A stretch of DNA of 64,000 nucleotides from Bacillus safensis FO-36b. Its GTDB lineage: Bacteria; Bacillota; Bacilli; Bacillales; Bacillaceae. Position 1 is the stretch's first letter, and each line of letters opens with the position of its first letter. The notes below the pieces were generated by a model. That model was not told where the DNA came from. It searched no databases and worked only from the letters and a program-made list of their open reading frames with translations. Shown piece after piece: positions 8,897 to 17,522 of this stretch. The position numbers and the translations under genes are program-made. The stretch is taken from the NCBI RefSeq assembly GCF_000691165.1, contig NZ_ASJD01000002.1, positions 310,001 to 374,000 of the forward strand, written 5' to 3'.

Positions 8897-9862
8897 ATGG
8901 ATCAATCACGAAGTAAACGCAAAGGAAAAAAGCGTTTAAAACCATGGGTGAAAGTCACTCTTTTTATCATTAGTATTCTTTTACTGACAACGGCTTCAGT
9001 CACAGGCTATGCCTACTATAAAATAACCAATGCTGCTAAAAAGGCTCAAGTATCTCTTGATCGCGGCGCACAATCTGTGAAACGAATTGAAGCATTCGAT
9101 CCAGGAAAAGACAGTTTTTCTGTCTTGCTGCTTGGAATTGACAGCAGACCGGGCGAAACAGTGAAACAAGCACGAAGTGACGCAATGGTTTTGGCAACCA
9201 TTAACCGCACAAATAAAACCGTTAAATTATTAAGCATTCCTAGGGACTCATACGTTAATATTCCAGGCCACGGTTTTGATAAAATTACTCACGCACACGC
9301 ATTTGGCGGTGCAGATTTAACAGTGAGCACAGTTGAAGATTTACTAGATATTCCGGTCGATTTTGTCATTCAAAGTAATTTCGTAGCGTTTAAAGAAATC
9401 GTCAACGAATTAAACGGTGTTCCTATTAACATCAAGGATGAGTATCTTGTGAAACAGATTAAAAAGGATACAAAAGGCAAGGTTGTGCTTCAAACTGGAA
9501 CTCATACACTAGATGGTGATCAAGCGCTCGCATATGTGAGAACAAGAAAAGCAGATAGTGATTTAATGCGTGGACAGCGTCAAATGGAAGTGTTAAAAGC
9601 CATTTTTGATAAATCAAAATCATTAACATCTATTCCGTCATACGACAATATCATTGATACACTCGGAGATAATGTGTCAACCACCCTTTCAATGAAGGAG
9701 TTAGTCGGTCTTTTCCCGCTTCTGACATCATTGAAATCGGTCGATACCATTCAGCTTAAAGGATCTGATTACCAGCCCAACGGTGTTTATTATTTCCAAT
9801 TGGATCAAAACCAGCTGAACGAAGTGAAAACTGAATTGAAGAAGCAGCTTGAATTATCATAA
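8897..9862 (+). CDS. tagT: LytR-CpsA-Psr ligase TagT (YwtF)
   Basis: 321 residues: a basic N-terminus, one membrane helix (about 17-40) and an extracellular LCP domain. LCP enzymes transfer anionic polymers such as wall teichoic acid from the lipid carrier to peptidoglycan. The LCP hallmarks are visible: VLLLGIDSRPGE, RSDAMVL, SIPRDSYVNIPG, and the RTRKADSDLMRGQRQ segment whose arginines contact the pyrophosphate. In B. subtilis the ywtF gene has this position. A terminator follows. Confidence 0.92.
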   Translation: MDQSRSKRKGKKRLKPWVKVTLFIISILLLTTASVTGYAYYKITNAAKKAQVSLDRGAQSVKRIEAFDPGKDSFSVLLLGIDSRPGETVKQARSDAMVLATINRTNKTVKLLSIPRDSYVNIPGHGFDKITHAHAFGGADLTVSTVEDLLDIPVDFVIQSNFVAFKEIVNELNGVPINIKDEYLVKQIKKDTKGKVVLQTGTHTLDGDQALAYVRTRKADSDLMRGQRQMEVLKAIFDKSKSLTSIPSYDNIIDTLGDNVSTTLSMKELVGLFPLLTSLKSVDTIQLKGSDYQPNGVYYFQLDQNQLNEVKTELKKQLELS

Positions 9863-9867
9863 ATAAA

Positions 9868-9891
9868 AGCGTCCCTATGGGGCGCTTTTTC
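9868..9891 (+). terminator. Terminator of tagT
   Basis: AGCGTCCC, TAT, GGGGCGCT and five T. Confidence 0.85.
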
Positions 9892-10025
9892 TTATTTCCT
9901 TGATCATTCACTCATTTTTGTTTAGCCTTGATAGAGAGGAATCAACCTTCCTTTTTTATGAGAATGAAGGAAATCGTACATACTTTGAAGAGGCTATTGC
10001 ATGAATGAAGGAGGATTTGACAGCG

Positions 10026-10907
10026 ATGAAAAAAATGATTGCAATTGATTTAGACGGTACACTCTTAAATACAAAAAGTGAAATATCCGCACAAAACCGT
10101 GAGGCATTGATTCGTGCAAAGGAAGCTGGATATATTGTGACCATCTGTACAGGGCGGGCAACTTTTGATGTAAAGGAGCTGCTTGGCGATTTGGACATCC
10201 CCATTATTGCGGCAAACGGCGGGACTGTCCATACAGAAGGATACGAGCTCTTCAGCCGTATCACATTGGACCAAGAAGCGGGCAAGCGGGCTGCAAAGGC
10301 ATTAGTGGAACGAAACATTTACTTTGAAGTCTATACAGATGATGCTCTCCTCTCTCCTTTTGATGGAAAAGAGAAGCTGAAAGCAGAATTTGATCTGATC
10401 AAAAGCGCAAACCCAAATGAGGATCTCGCTGATCTATGGGAAGGAGCCATGACGCAATTTAAACAATTTGGCATCAAACCAGTGGATGATATCCGTGAGA
10501 TTTTTGAGTCGAACGAACCGACCTATAAATTACTCTGCTTCTCGTTTGATATGAACAAACTGAACGAAGCACGAAATCTTCTGGCAGACATGCCCGAGCT
10601 TTCATTGACCTCGTCTGGTAAACATATTATTGAGGTGCTGCCAAAAGAGTCTGGAAAAGGACATGCCCTGAAAAAGCTCGCAGCCCATTATGGTGTAGAC
10701 CGCTCACATATTTATGCAATTGGTGACAGCCCAAACGATCTTTCTATGTTTGAAGAAGCAGGCCACCGCATTGCAATGGGAAATGCGGTAGATGTCATTA
10801 AAGAAAAGAGCACCTTCATCACAAAAGGAAATCATGAAGATGGTGTCGCTTATTTTATTGATCTTCTTTTACAAAATCAATTCCATGAAAAAAAGACGCT
10901 TGTCTGA
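10026..10907 (+). CDS. ywtE: HAD-superfamily phosphatase YwtE (Cof type)
   Basis: 293 residues. Cof-type HAD hydrolase: nucleophile motif DLDGTLL at the start, motif II TGRATFD, a C2-type cap, the GKGHALKKL motif III Lys region and IGDSPNDLSMF motif IV. Enzymes of this type dephosphorylate sugar phosphates or FMN in the cytosol. The start at 10026 follows AAGGAGG (10008-10014); an upstream in-frame ATG at 10005 overlaps that site and is rejected. A paralogue is at 38697. Confidence 0.88.
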   Translation: MKKMIAIDLDGTLLNTKSEISAQNREALIRAKEAGYIVTICTGRATFDVKELLGDLDIPIIAANGGTVHTEGYELFSRITLDQEAGKRAAKALVERNIYFEVYTDDALLSPFDGKEKLKAEFDLIKSANPNEDLADLWEGAMTQFKQFGIKPVDDIREIFESNEPTYKLLCFSFDMNKLNEARNLLADMPELSLTSSGKHIIEVLPKESGKGHALKKLAAHYGVDRSHIYAIGDSPNDLSMFEEAGHRIAMGNAVDVIKEKSTFITKGNHEDGVAYFIDLLLQNQFHEKKTLV

Positions 10908-10931
10908 TCAGCGCCTAGAGAGAAGTGCAGA

Positions 10932-10962
10932 AGTCCGATACAAGTATTGATCGGGCTTTTTC
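10932..10962 (+). terminator. Terminator of ywtE
   Basis: AGTCCGAT, a 10-base loop, ATCGGGCT (one G-U pair) and five T. Confidence 0.75.
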
Positions 10963-10963
10963 T

Positions 10964-12187
10964 TTATTTTTTGATTCTAACTGCCGTTTCGTATTTGTCC
11001 TTCCAGTACGTACTTGTTTTCATATTGGTTAAGACAACACCGTTTGAGACAGTCACATGAATGACTTGATTGGATCCTGCATATATCGCCGGCATCAATG
11101 ATGTTCCGCTGAAGAAGACAAGATCTCCCGGCTGAAGCTCAGAACGTTTCACAGGTGTACCTGCTTTGATTTGACCTGATGCATAGCGGGGCAGCTCAAT
11201 GCCAAGCACTTCTTGATACACGTACTGCGTGAACCCTGCTGTATCAAACCCTTCCTTTGGGTTCGTACCGCCTTTGACATAAGGGACTTCACCAATATAC
11301 GTAGCGGCTTTTGATACGATAGGGTCCTCTTTCGCAAGCTCCAGATCTGTTAATCGTTTCGCACCTGTCCATTTTTCGCGCCAATACGATTCAGACAAAT
11401 AAGAAATTGTCACACTTTCAGAACGGCTCGCATGAATAAAGCGGTCGCCTCCAATATACATACCTACATGAGAAATTCCGGGCTTATATGTGTTACTAAA
11501 AAAAACAAAATCCCCAGGGCGGATATCGTCTAATGCCACTTTTTCTCCAACGATCCACTGCTGTTCAGCACTTCGAGGTAAATAGATTCCAAGTGATTTT
11601 TCAAATAAATACTGTAAAAATCCTGAGCAGTCGAAACCAGTCTTTGGATCTGCTCCTCCAAACACATAAGGAATTCCCAAGTAGGTCATCGCATCTTTCA
11701 CAAGAGGGTCATCAGAAATTTCTTGTGTGCCAGGCAGTCGTTTGACCGCATAAAATCGATCAGTCCAATATTTGCTTTTGCTGACATCTGTTTTCACCAC
11801 ACCTTGACTAAGCGTGATGTGGATAACCTGATTGTTCCCAGCGTACAACGCCACATGTGTTGGGATATCCTTTGTTTCTTCAAGGCTTCGGAAATACACA
11901 AGGTCACCGGGCTGCGCTTTATCCCATGATACCTTTTTTCCAATCTGATATTGGTCGATGACCTTCCGCGGCAAATCAAATGTTTCGGATGTCTTGTACA
12001 CATATTGAATAAACCCAGATGCATCAAAGCCCGTTTTTGGATCGGTTCCTCCTTTATGATAAGGTGAGCCAATCAGCTTTTCCGCTTGCTCCAAAAGAGA
12101 TGGTGTTTGAGCAGAAACCGCTGTTTGAGACATGAACATCAGCCCTACAAGCGCACACCCTCCAATTAACATTCCTTTCCATTTCAT
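10964..12187 (-). CDS. pgdS: Poly-gamma-glutamate hydrolase PgdS (NlpC/P60)
   Basis: 407 residues with a signal peptide ending near SAQT (residues 1-26), then three NlpC/P60 repeats. Secreted PgdS cuts gamma-glutamyl bonds of the capsule/slime polymer made by PgsBCA. Only the middle repeat keeps the catalytic motif (GFDCSGF, then SHVGMY). The first has GFDASGF (Cys to Ala) but keeps THVALY; the third has GFDTAGF and lacks the His (MPAIYAG). The degenerate repeats may bind substrate. The gene follows pgsE but is split from it by a terminator and has its own possible SigD promoter. Confidence 0.92.
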   Translation of the reverse strand: MKWKGMLIGGCALVGLMFMSQTAVSAQTPSLLEQAEKLIGSPYHKGGTDPKTGFDASGFIQYVYKTSETFDLPRKVIDQYQIGKKVSWDKAQPGDLVYFRSLEETKDIPTHVALYAGNNQVIHITLSQGVVKTDVSKSKYWTDRFYAVKRLPGTQEISDDPLVKDAMTYLGIPYVFGGADPKTGFDCSGFLQYLFEKSLGIYLPRSAEQQWIVGEKVALDDIRPGDFVFFSNTYKPGISHVGMYIGGDRFIHASRSESVTISYLSESYWREKWTGAKRLTDLELAKEDPIVSKAATYIGEVPYVKGGTNPKEGFDTAGFTQYVYQEVLGIELPRYASGQIKAGTPVKRSELQPGDLVFFSGTSLMPAIYAGSNQVIHVTVSNGVVLTNMKTSTYWKDKYETAVRIKK

Positions 12188-12212
12188 GATCCTTTCCCTC
12201 CTTTCTTCTATA

Positions 12213-12238
12213 GTTTCGACATGACACCTTTCATTTTA
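12213..12238 (-). promoter_or_regulatory. Possible SigD promoter of pgdS
   Basis: On the minus strand TAAA (12238-12235), 14 bases, then GTCGAAAC (12220-12213), five of eight matches to GCCGATAT. B. subtilis pgdS is known to be SigD-dependent, which supports an otherwise modest match. Confidence 0.45.
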
Positions 12239-12251
12239 CACCGTATTTCGA

Positions 12252-12280
12252 CAAAAAAAGAGCACGCGATGTGCGTGCCC
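12252..12280 (-). terminator. Terminator of the pgs operon
   Basis: On the minus strand GGGCACGC, a short loop, GCGTGC, TC and seven T. It ends the pgsBCAE unit before pgdS. Confidence 0.85.
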
Positions 12281-12295
12281 TTTATCCTTTTTAGG

Positions 12296-12466
12296 TTATT
12301 TACCTGCTTCCGCTTTTGACTGCTTTTGCTGTTCAATTTTCTGCATTTCAACCGAAATCTTTTGTTTTTCGTGATCTGTCAGACTGTCACTAAATTTAAA
12401 AGCAGACATAAAGACAAAGACTAAAATTAACGCAACAAACGGCCAGCTTGCTTTTAGGAATTTCAT
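12296..12466 (-). CDS. pgsE: Small poly-gamma-glutamate synthesis protein PgsE
   Basis: A 56-residue protein starting MKFLKASWPF, with one membrane helix (about residues 7-22) and a charged Lys/Gln/Glu-rich tail. Its ATG overlaps the TGA of pgsA (ATGA), so it is translationally coupled as fourth gene of the pgs operon. Length, position and topology match PgsE (YwtC) of B. subtilis, which assists polymer production. Confidence 0.88.
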   Translation of the reverse strand: MKFLKASWPFVALILVFVFMSAFKFSDSLTDHEKQKISVEMQKIEQQKQSKAEAGK

Positions 12467-13632
12467 TTCTTCTCTTTCCCTCCGTTTTCTTTTAAGTTTT
12501 TAACTTTATCAGCGTGATCTACTTCAAAGAAAATGTGTCCGTCTTTTTCTTTCCAATCCGCATTCGTTCCATTGGTCAGCATACGGATAATGGCTTTTGA
12601 TTCTAGAGATCCTGCTTTTACTGGTGCAGGTGTTGCTTCTTTGATGTACATTGGGACAACTTCAAATGTCGCTTTTCCATTTTCATTCAGATGATACTGA
12701 ACAAGTGCAGAATCACGTGTTCTTGACCAGCCTTGATCAAAAATAAAGTTGCCTAGGCTATAGAAAATCGCTGTTCCGTTATAGACTTCCATTGGTTCAA
12801 GGACGTGCGGGTGAGCACCGATAATGATATCAGCTCCGGCCTTAGACATCGCTCTTGCCAATTCTCTTTGTCTGTCGTTTACTTCATTGTTGTACTCCTG
12901 TCCCCAGTGAGCATGAACAACGACGAGATCTGCCTTTTCAGCAGCCTGCGAAATCATCGGAATAAAGATAGATGGATCGGCTGGCAGAATACCCGCCTGG
13001 CGATTCGTTGCTTTGAAATCTTTCCCATATACATCTGTAAAACCAAGTGTAGCAATTTTGACACCATTTACTTCTTTGTACGAAATGTTCTGCTTTGCAT
13101 CTTGGAGGTTACGGCCTGCACCTGTATAATCCATGCCATCTTGTTCAAAGGCATTGATCGTGTTGTTCAGCCCTTTTTCACCATAGTCTGCCGCATGGTT
13201 ATTCGCAAAGTTTAAGACAGAGAAATTTAAATCCTTCAACGCTTGGACAGAATCTTCATCTGTTTTTAAATGAATATTCTTTTGGGCTGCCTGCTCCTTA
13301 TCTGAAGCGACTGGATGCTCAAAGTTGCCTGTCACATAATCTGACACATCAAAATATGGCTTGGCATAACGAAAGAGATGCTCTTTTCCATAACGGTCTG
13401 TTACTTTCTCTACGTTTCTTCCAAACATAATGTCACCGACAAACGAAGCGGTCAGGATGTTTTCTGGATTCTTTTGTACAGTTGGCACTTGTGCTTGCCC
13501 GATAAACGTAAATAGAAATGTACAAGCAATAACGATCGGTAAAGCAATCAGTACATGTTTATTCGTCTTTTTCTTTTGATTCTTTGTGATTTTCAGCAGC
13601 TTTTCCTGAAAGCTCAATTTTTTATTCATCAT
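12463..13632 (-). CDS. pgsA: Poly-gamma-glutamate synthase subunit PgsA (CapA)
   Basis: 389 residues from ATG 13632 (13629 also possible); AAGGTG at 13644-13639 overlaps an earlier in-frame GTG at 13641, which is therefore unlikely. An N-terminal basic stretch and one membrane helix anchor an extracellular metallophosphatase-like CapA domain: SFVGDIMFGR, NFEHPV, FANNHAADYG, GAHPHVLEP and YSLGNFIFDQ carry the metal-type ligands. PgsA works with PgsB and PgsC in polymer synthesis/export. Confidence 0.94.
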   Translation of the reverse strand: MMNKKLSFQEKLLKITKNQKKKTNKHVLIALPIVIACTFLFTFIGQAQVPTVQKNPENILTASFVGDIMFGRNVEKVTDRYGKEHLFRYAKPYFDVSDYVTGNFEHPVASDKEQAAQKNIHLKTDEDSVQALKDLNFSVLNFANNHAADYGEKGLNNTINAFEQDGMDYTGAGRNLQDAKQNISYKEVNGVKIATLGFTDVYGKDFKATNRQAGILPADPSIFIPMISQAAEKADLVVVHAHWGQEYNNEVNDRQRELARAMSKAGADIIIGAHPHVLEPMEVYNGTAIFYSLGNFIFDQGWSRTRDSALVQYHLNENGKATFEVVPMYIKEATPAPVKAGSLESKAIIRMLTNGTNADWKEKDGHIFFEVDHADKVKNLKENGGKEKK

Positions 13633-13647
13633 TGGACACACCTTATC

Positions 13648-14097
13648 TTAAAATAGATAGTAAACATACATGATGGCAAATGTTGCACCACTTAGAAGTA
13701 ACGTGCTTCCAAGGGTAATTGTAAGACCTTGCTTTTGAATCGTATTCGCAATCAATCCAGGAACGATGATTCCAATTCCGCGGAATTCTGCTATTTCAAA
13801 TGGGACCACTGGATAGAAGAAATCAAATATCAGTTTCAAAGCAATCCCTGTAATCAGCATCGCAGCAAACTTTCTGCGTCCGTATAAAATCATAAATTTT
13901 GATAGACCAAAGCGAACGATGACGTACGTAAGCAAGCTGACAGATAAGACGACTAAAATGAAGACTGGCTGGTTAAATACAAGCGCCAGATAACCCGGAA
14001 CAACAAGTCCAGCTGGTACGATTCCTGTTTTTTCTGCAAAGATTAAACTAAGTAGAACACCTAAAATTAACGAGATATAAAGATCTGATCCGAACAT
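13648..14097 (-). CDS. pgsC: Poly-gamma-glutamate synthase subunit PgsC (CapC)
   Basis: 149 residues, almost wholly hydrophobic with four to five membrane segments, starting MFGSDLYISLILGV with the family's PAGLVVPGYLAL segment. It forms the membrane part of the PgsBC(A) ligase/export complex. AGGAGG lies 9 bases before the ATG. It is placed between pgsB and pgsA in the operon. Confidence 0.94.
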   Translation of the reverse strand: MFGSDLYISLILGVLLSLIFAEKTGIVPAGLVVPGYLALVFNQPVFILVVLSVSLLTYVIVRFGLSKFMILYGRRKFAAMLITGIALKLIFDFFYPVVPFEIAEFRGIGIIVPGLIANTIQKQGLTITLGSTLLLSGATFAIMYVYYLF

Positions 14098-14112
14098 TTT
14101 CTATATTTCCTC

Positions 14113-15294
14113 CTAGCTGACAAGCTGCTTAATTTTGTATTCTTGAATTTTTTCGATTAACGGTTCAGCGGCACCATGGATATTGCCGACTCCATAAACC
14201 ACTCGATTATGAAGCTTTTTCTCAAGCATATTCATAATTTCTTCTGTAGATTGATATTCAAGGTTGTGTAAGTGGTCAGCCGGAATTTTCCCTTCCTCAT
14301 ATGCCTTCACAATTGGATCTGTTGTTTCACCAATTAAGACAAGATCACTTGCTTCAATATAGGGAAGTACATCCTCCGCAAACTGGATCGTTCTATCTAC
14401 CCGATCCGCACGGCAGTTCATAATAATAATCGGTTCATCTGTTGGATATCCAATTTCTTTCACACGCTTCCAAATGTTCAATGTAGATGCTGCGTCATTT
14501 GCCGCAAATCCATTTACAAAGTGTCCAGGCGTTTTCGCGTCCATTAATGGAAGAATTCTCATCGCTCCTGGATCAGGCGGCGCATTTAACATTCCTCTGA
14601 ATGCCGTATCTTCATCAATCCCTAATGCTTGGGCAACACCAAGTGCCAGTGAAGCATTATCTGGGAAAACCATGTACTCAAATTTCCTTAAAAACTCATC
14701 GGAAATCTTGGAATTATCTGCAACAATGACTTCTGTGTTGCGTTTTTTCGCAATCTCTTTAAAGAAATCCGTATATTCACTATCCGTAATAACCAAGTGT
14801 CCATTGTAAGGAATTGTCGCTGTAAAGGCTTCTGCTATTTCATCAAGTGTCGGCCCCATGACGTCCATATGGTCTTCAAGAACGTTTACGATCACGCCAA
14901 TGTTTGCTTGAAGCAGCTCTTCCTGAAAGATAATTTGGTAATCTGGATTTACCGCCATACATTCACTGACGATAGCATTTGCTCCTCTTTCAACTGTTTC
15001 TCTCATAACTTCTTTCTGCTCTCCGATATTCGGTCCTTGCGGTTTCCTTTTAATCGGTTTCTCCTCTGGCGTATCCCAATAAATCATTCTTGCATCCGTT
15101 CCCGTTGTTTTACCGACAGTTTTATAACCTGCCTCCATTAAGATACCGGTTGTCAATCTTGTGACGGTAGACTTTCCGCGAATACCATTAATATTGACGC
15201 GCACCGGCAGGGCATCGATATTTTTCTGATGACGCTTCTTTTCAATAAAGCCAATCCCTAACATGATGACACAGGCTATAACGATTAACCACAT
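14113..15294 (-). CDS. pgsB: Poly-gamma-glutamate ligase PgsB (CapB)
   Basis: 393 residues. An N-terminal hydrophobic segment is followed by a Mur-ligase-like ATP domain: the P-loop NINGIRGKSTVTR, the SECMAVNPDYQ region, and NVLEDHMDVMG with metal ligands. It activates and joins glutamate through gamma-amide bonds at the membrane. It is the first gene of the operon; GGAG lies 12 bases before the start. Confidence 0.95.
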   Translation of the reverse strand: MWLIVIACVIMLGIGFIEKKRHQKNIDALPVRVNINGIRGKSTVTRLTTGILMEAGYKTVGKTTGTDARMIYWDTPEEKPIKRKPQGPNIGEQKEVMRETVERGANAIVSECMAVNPDYQIIFQEELLQANIGVIVNVLEDHMDVMGPTLDEIAEAFTATIPYNGHLVITDSEYTDFFKEIAKKRNTEVIVADNSKISDEFLRKFEYMVFPDNASLALGVAQALGIDEDTAFRGMLNAPPDPGAMRILPLMDAKTPGHFVNGFAANDAASTLNIWKRVKEIGYPTDEPIIIMNCRADRVDRTIQFAEDVLPYIEASDLVLIGETTDPIVKAYEEGKIPADHLHNLEYQSTEEIMNMLEKKLHNRVVYGVGNIHGAAEPLIEKIQEYKIKQLVS

Positions 15295-15345
15295 CGCTAT
15301 CTACATCTCCTTTTTTTATGAGTGTGATATGTAAATTCAATCAAC

Positions 15346-15373
15346 AGTATATCTGTTCAGCATAAAATCACAA
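15346..15373 (-). promoter_or_regulatory. SigA-type promoter of pgsBCAE
   Basis: On the minus strand TTGTGA (15373-15368), 16 bases, TATACT (15351-15346). The weak -35 fits a promoter needing an activator; in B. subtilis this operon depends on DegU and SwrA. Confidence 0.55.
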
Positions 15374-15378
15374 TCGGT

Positions 15379-15393
15379 ATTATGTAACATAAT
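15379..15393. promoter_or_regulatory. Perfect palindrome upstream of pgs promoter
   Basis: ATTATGT-A-ACATAAT, a 7-1-7 perfect inverted repeat that ends 6 bases upstream of the -35 hexamer, an activator-like position. DegU is the obvious candidate, by analogy only. Confidence 0.5.
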
Positions 15394-15979
15394 CTTTCAC
15401 TTCCTCGTATGCCAAATTCCTCTAATCAGAAGGCTTTTTTGCCTACCCATCCTTTAAATGAAAAGGCCAAAAGGCGGACAAAAATCAGTCTGAATTTCCG
15501 CTGAATTCATGAGAAAGCGTTACCATCAATGATCCGAAAATCTTTTGTCCTTTTCTCCCTAAATTTTTTGACAATTATTAAGATGTATTTTGAATCAATG
15601 TTTTAAAGCCCGCTCTTCTCTATAACAACAGTCATATCAGCGCTTTAAATGAATAGTGCGTGTTTTGGAATGTTTTATATTTTTGAATGAACAGGTTAGA
15701 AAGTCATTCTCATTGGTCAGATCGCTGTGTGTTGACCTATGACAAAGGTCACCTCTAAAAAAATCAAGTCATCTGCTTATTTTTAGGTCACGAAAAATTG
15801 GGATAAGATGTAAATATTTGATCATTTTGGTGTACCTTCTCTTTACGAGATTCGCATCTTATGACCTAAACAATGAAACATTATTCATTTGTTTTTATCA
15901 AGATTCATCATTTCTTAACATTTTTAATGTGAATTTAGTTGAAAGTTGTCAGCTTATGTCAGGCTTTCCCCAAAGGAGA
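15394..15979. other. Long intergenic stretch between pgsB and second ger operon
   Basis: No ORF with a ribosome site is seen. The only patterned content I find is four copies of a TGACCT/AGGTCA hexamer: 15733-15738, 15746-15751, 15785-15790 and 15862-15867. The first two form an inverted repeat with a 7-base gap. The rest is unremarkable AT-rich DNA. Confidence 0.5.
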
Positions 15980-16009
15980 CGAATAAAATTCGCTTCTCCG
16001 CTTACACTA
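15980..16009 (+). promoter_or_regulatory. SigG-like promoter of second ger operon
   Basis: CGAATA (15980-15985), 17 bases, TACACTA (16003-16009): five of six and five of seven matches to the SigG consensus. A bulged inverted repeat (15975-15999) overlaps the -35. Confidence 0.5.
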
Positions 16010-16040
16010 TGGGTAAAAAATCTGTGAGAGGAGGCTAAAG

Positions 16041-17522
16041 ATGCCAAACACCAATGAGCAGACACGCCTGCATTTTTTATCAGGCAGCTTCGAGGAAAAA
16101 ATCCGTATCCTAAAAAAAACATTTCAGCAAAGCGGCGACTTTGAGTACCGAGAGTTGATGGTTAATGAAACGAAATCTGCACTGTTTTTTATTAAAACAA
16201 GAATAGATGAAGGAAAACTAAATGATTTCATTATCGGTAACTTGTTAGGCTCTCCTGGAAAGCAGAATTATATAAAATCTCTTAGCACACTTGAAACAGG
16301 CGACTTGACACTGATCACAGACAGTATTATTGCGGGAAGTATTGCCTTTCTTGATGAAAACTCCTCGCAAATCAAGCTGTTTGCTGTCGGACAGCCGCCG
16401 CTTCGCTCTATTTCTGAACCTTCTTCTGAAAGTATTATCGCGGGTGCACATGACGGGTTTGTTGAAAGCCTTGATACCAATATCTACTTACTGCGTTCGC
16501 ATTTAAATGATCGGAAGCTCGCCATTCAATATCATAAGGTCGGTACAAAATCGGAAACAAAGCTTGCAACGGTTTATATATCTGATATTGCCAATCAAGA
16601 AAAGGTCGAAGAAGTCAACAGACGGATTTCTTCTATTAAAGTAGACACACTGATAAGTCCTGGCTCTATCGTTGAGGCAATTGAGGAAGATTCATATTCT
16701 ATTTTCCCGCAGCTGATTGATACAGAACGTCCGGACAAGGTAAGATCTGCGATTCTTGAAGGCAGAATAGTCGTACTCATGGATGGCAGTCCAATGGCCA
16801 TCATTCTGCCTATCACGTTCTTTAGTTTTTTTCAGTCGCCAGATGATTATAACAGCCGCTGGATTCCTGCTACGTTTATTCGTATTCTTCGTTATCTTGC
16901 CTGCATCATCGCAGTCATATTGCCATCTTTTTATATTGCTGTTATTGCGTTTCATTATGAGGTTGTCCCAGATGAACTAGCCATTACGATGAAGAACTCT
17001 ATTATTGGCATTCCCTTTCCTCCATTGATAGAGGCCATACTGATGGAGATCACAATTGAACTTATACGTGAAGCTGGGGTGCGTCTGCCTAAACCAATCG
17101 GGCAGACCATTGGCATCGTAGGAGGTTTGGTTATTGGGGATGCGGTTGTACAAGCAGGACTTATTTCGAATGTCCAAGTCATTGTAGTCGCTGTGACGGC
17201 TGTCGCTTCATTTGTACTTCCGTCGTTTGAAATGACGTCCACCATCAGGATGCTCCGTTTCCCGCTCATGTTTATGGCATCGATGTTTGGATTTATTGGC
17301 ATTTCATTTGGGCTCGCCATTATTCTCATGAATTTATGCCGCCTAGAATCACTAGGGGTGCCATATTTATCACCTGTTGCTCCATTTAACTGGCAGGACT
17401 TAAAAGATACGGTAGTTCGACTCCCAATGTGGATGTACAAAAACCGCCCTGTTTATTTAAATCCGCAAAAAGACAAACAAATTGAACAACTGAGAGGGTG
17501 GACAAAGAAAAATGAAAAATAA
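16041..17522 (+). CDS. GerA-family germinant receptor, A subunit (second copy)
   Basis: 493 residues, same architecture as the product of 2015-3481: a soluble N-terminal half and membrane segments from about residue 285, with FPQLIDTERPDKV, PFPPLIEAILM and EAGVRLPKPIGQTIG. Over the C-terminal half the two paralogues can be aligned by eye without large gaps, but the N-terminal sensor parts differ much more, suggesting different signals or partners. GAGGAGG stands 7 bases before the ATG. Overlaps the B-subunit gene by 11 bases. Confidence 0.92.
   Translation: MPNTNEQTRLHFLSGSFEEKIRILKKTFQQSGDFEYRELMVNETKSALFFIKTRIDEGKLNDFIIGNLLGSPGKQNYIKSLSTLETGDLTLITDSIIAGSIAFLDENSSQIKLFAVGQPPLRSISEPSSESIIAGAHDGFVESLDTNIYLLRSHLNDRKLAIQYHKVGTKSETKLATVYISDIANQEKVEEVNRRISSIKVDTLISPGSIVEAIEEDSYSIFPQLIDTERPDKVRSAILEGRIVVLMDGSPMAIILPITFFSFFQSPDDYNSRWIPATFIRILRYLACIIAVILPSFYIAVIAFHYEVVPDELAITMKNSIIGIPFPPLIEAILMEITIELIREAGVRLPKPIGQTIGIVGGLVIGDAVVQAGLISNVQVIVVAVTAVASFVLPSFEMTSTIRMLRFPLMFMASMFGFIGISFGLAIILMNLCRLESLGVPYLSPVAPFNWQDLKDTVVRLPMWMYKNRPVYLNPQKDKQIEQLRGWTKKNEK

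Noticed and set aside
10005-10025. Upstream ATG extension of ywtE
   Set aside because: The ATG overlaps the AAGGAGG ribosome site and adds residues before the conserved DLDGTLL start that the family lacks.
15818-16027. Plus-strand ORF of 69 codons before the second ger operon
   Set aside because: No ribosome site before its ATG; it overlaps the SigG-like promoter, and the composition looks like random AT-rich DNA.
16955-17440. Minus-strand ORF of 161 codons within the ger A-subunit gene
   Set aside because: Lies wholly antisense to a well-supported gene; Met/Ile/Thr/Ser-rich shadow of its membrane codons.
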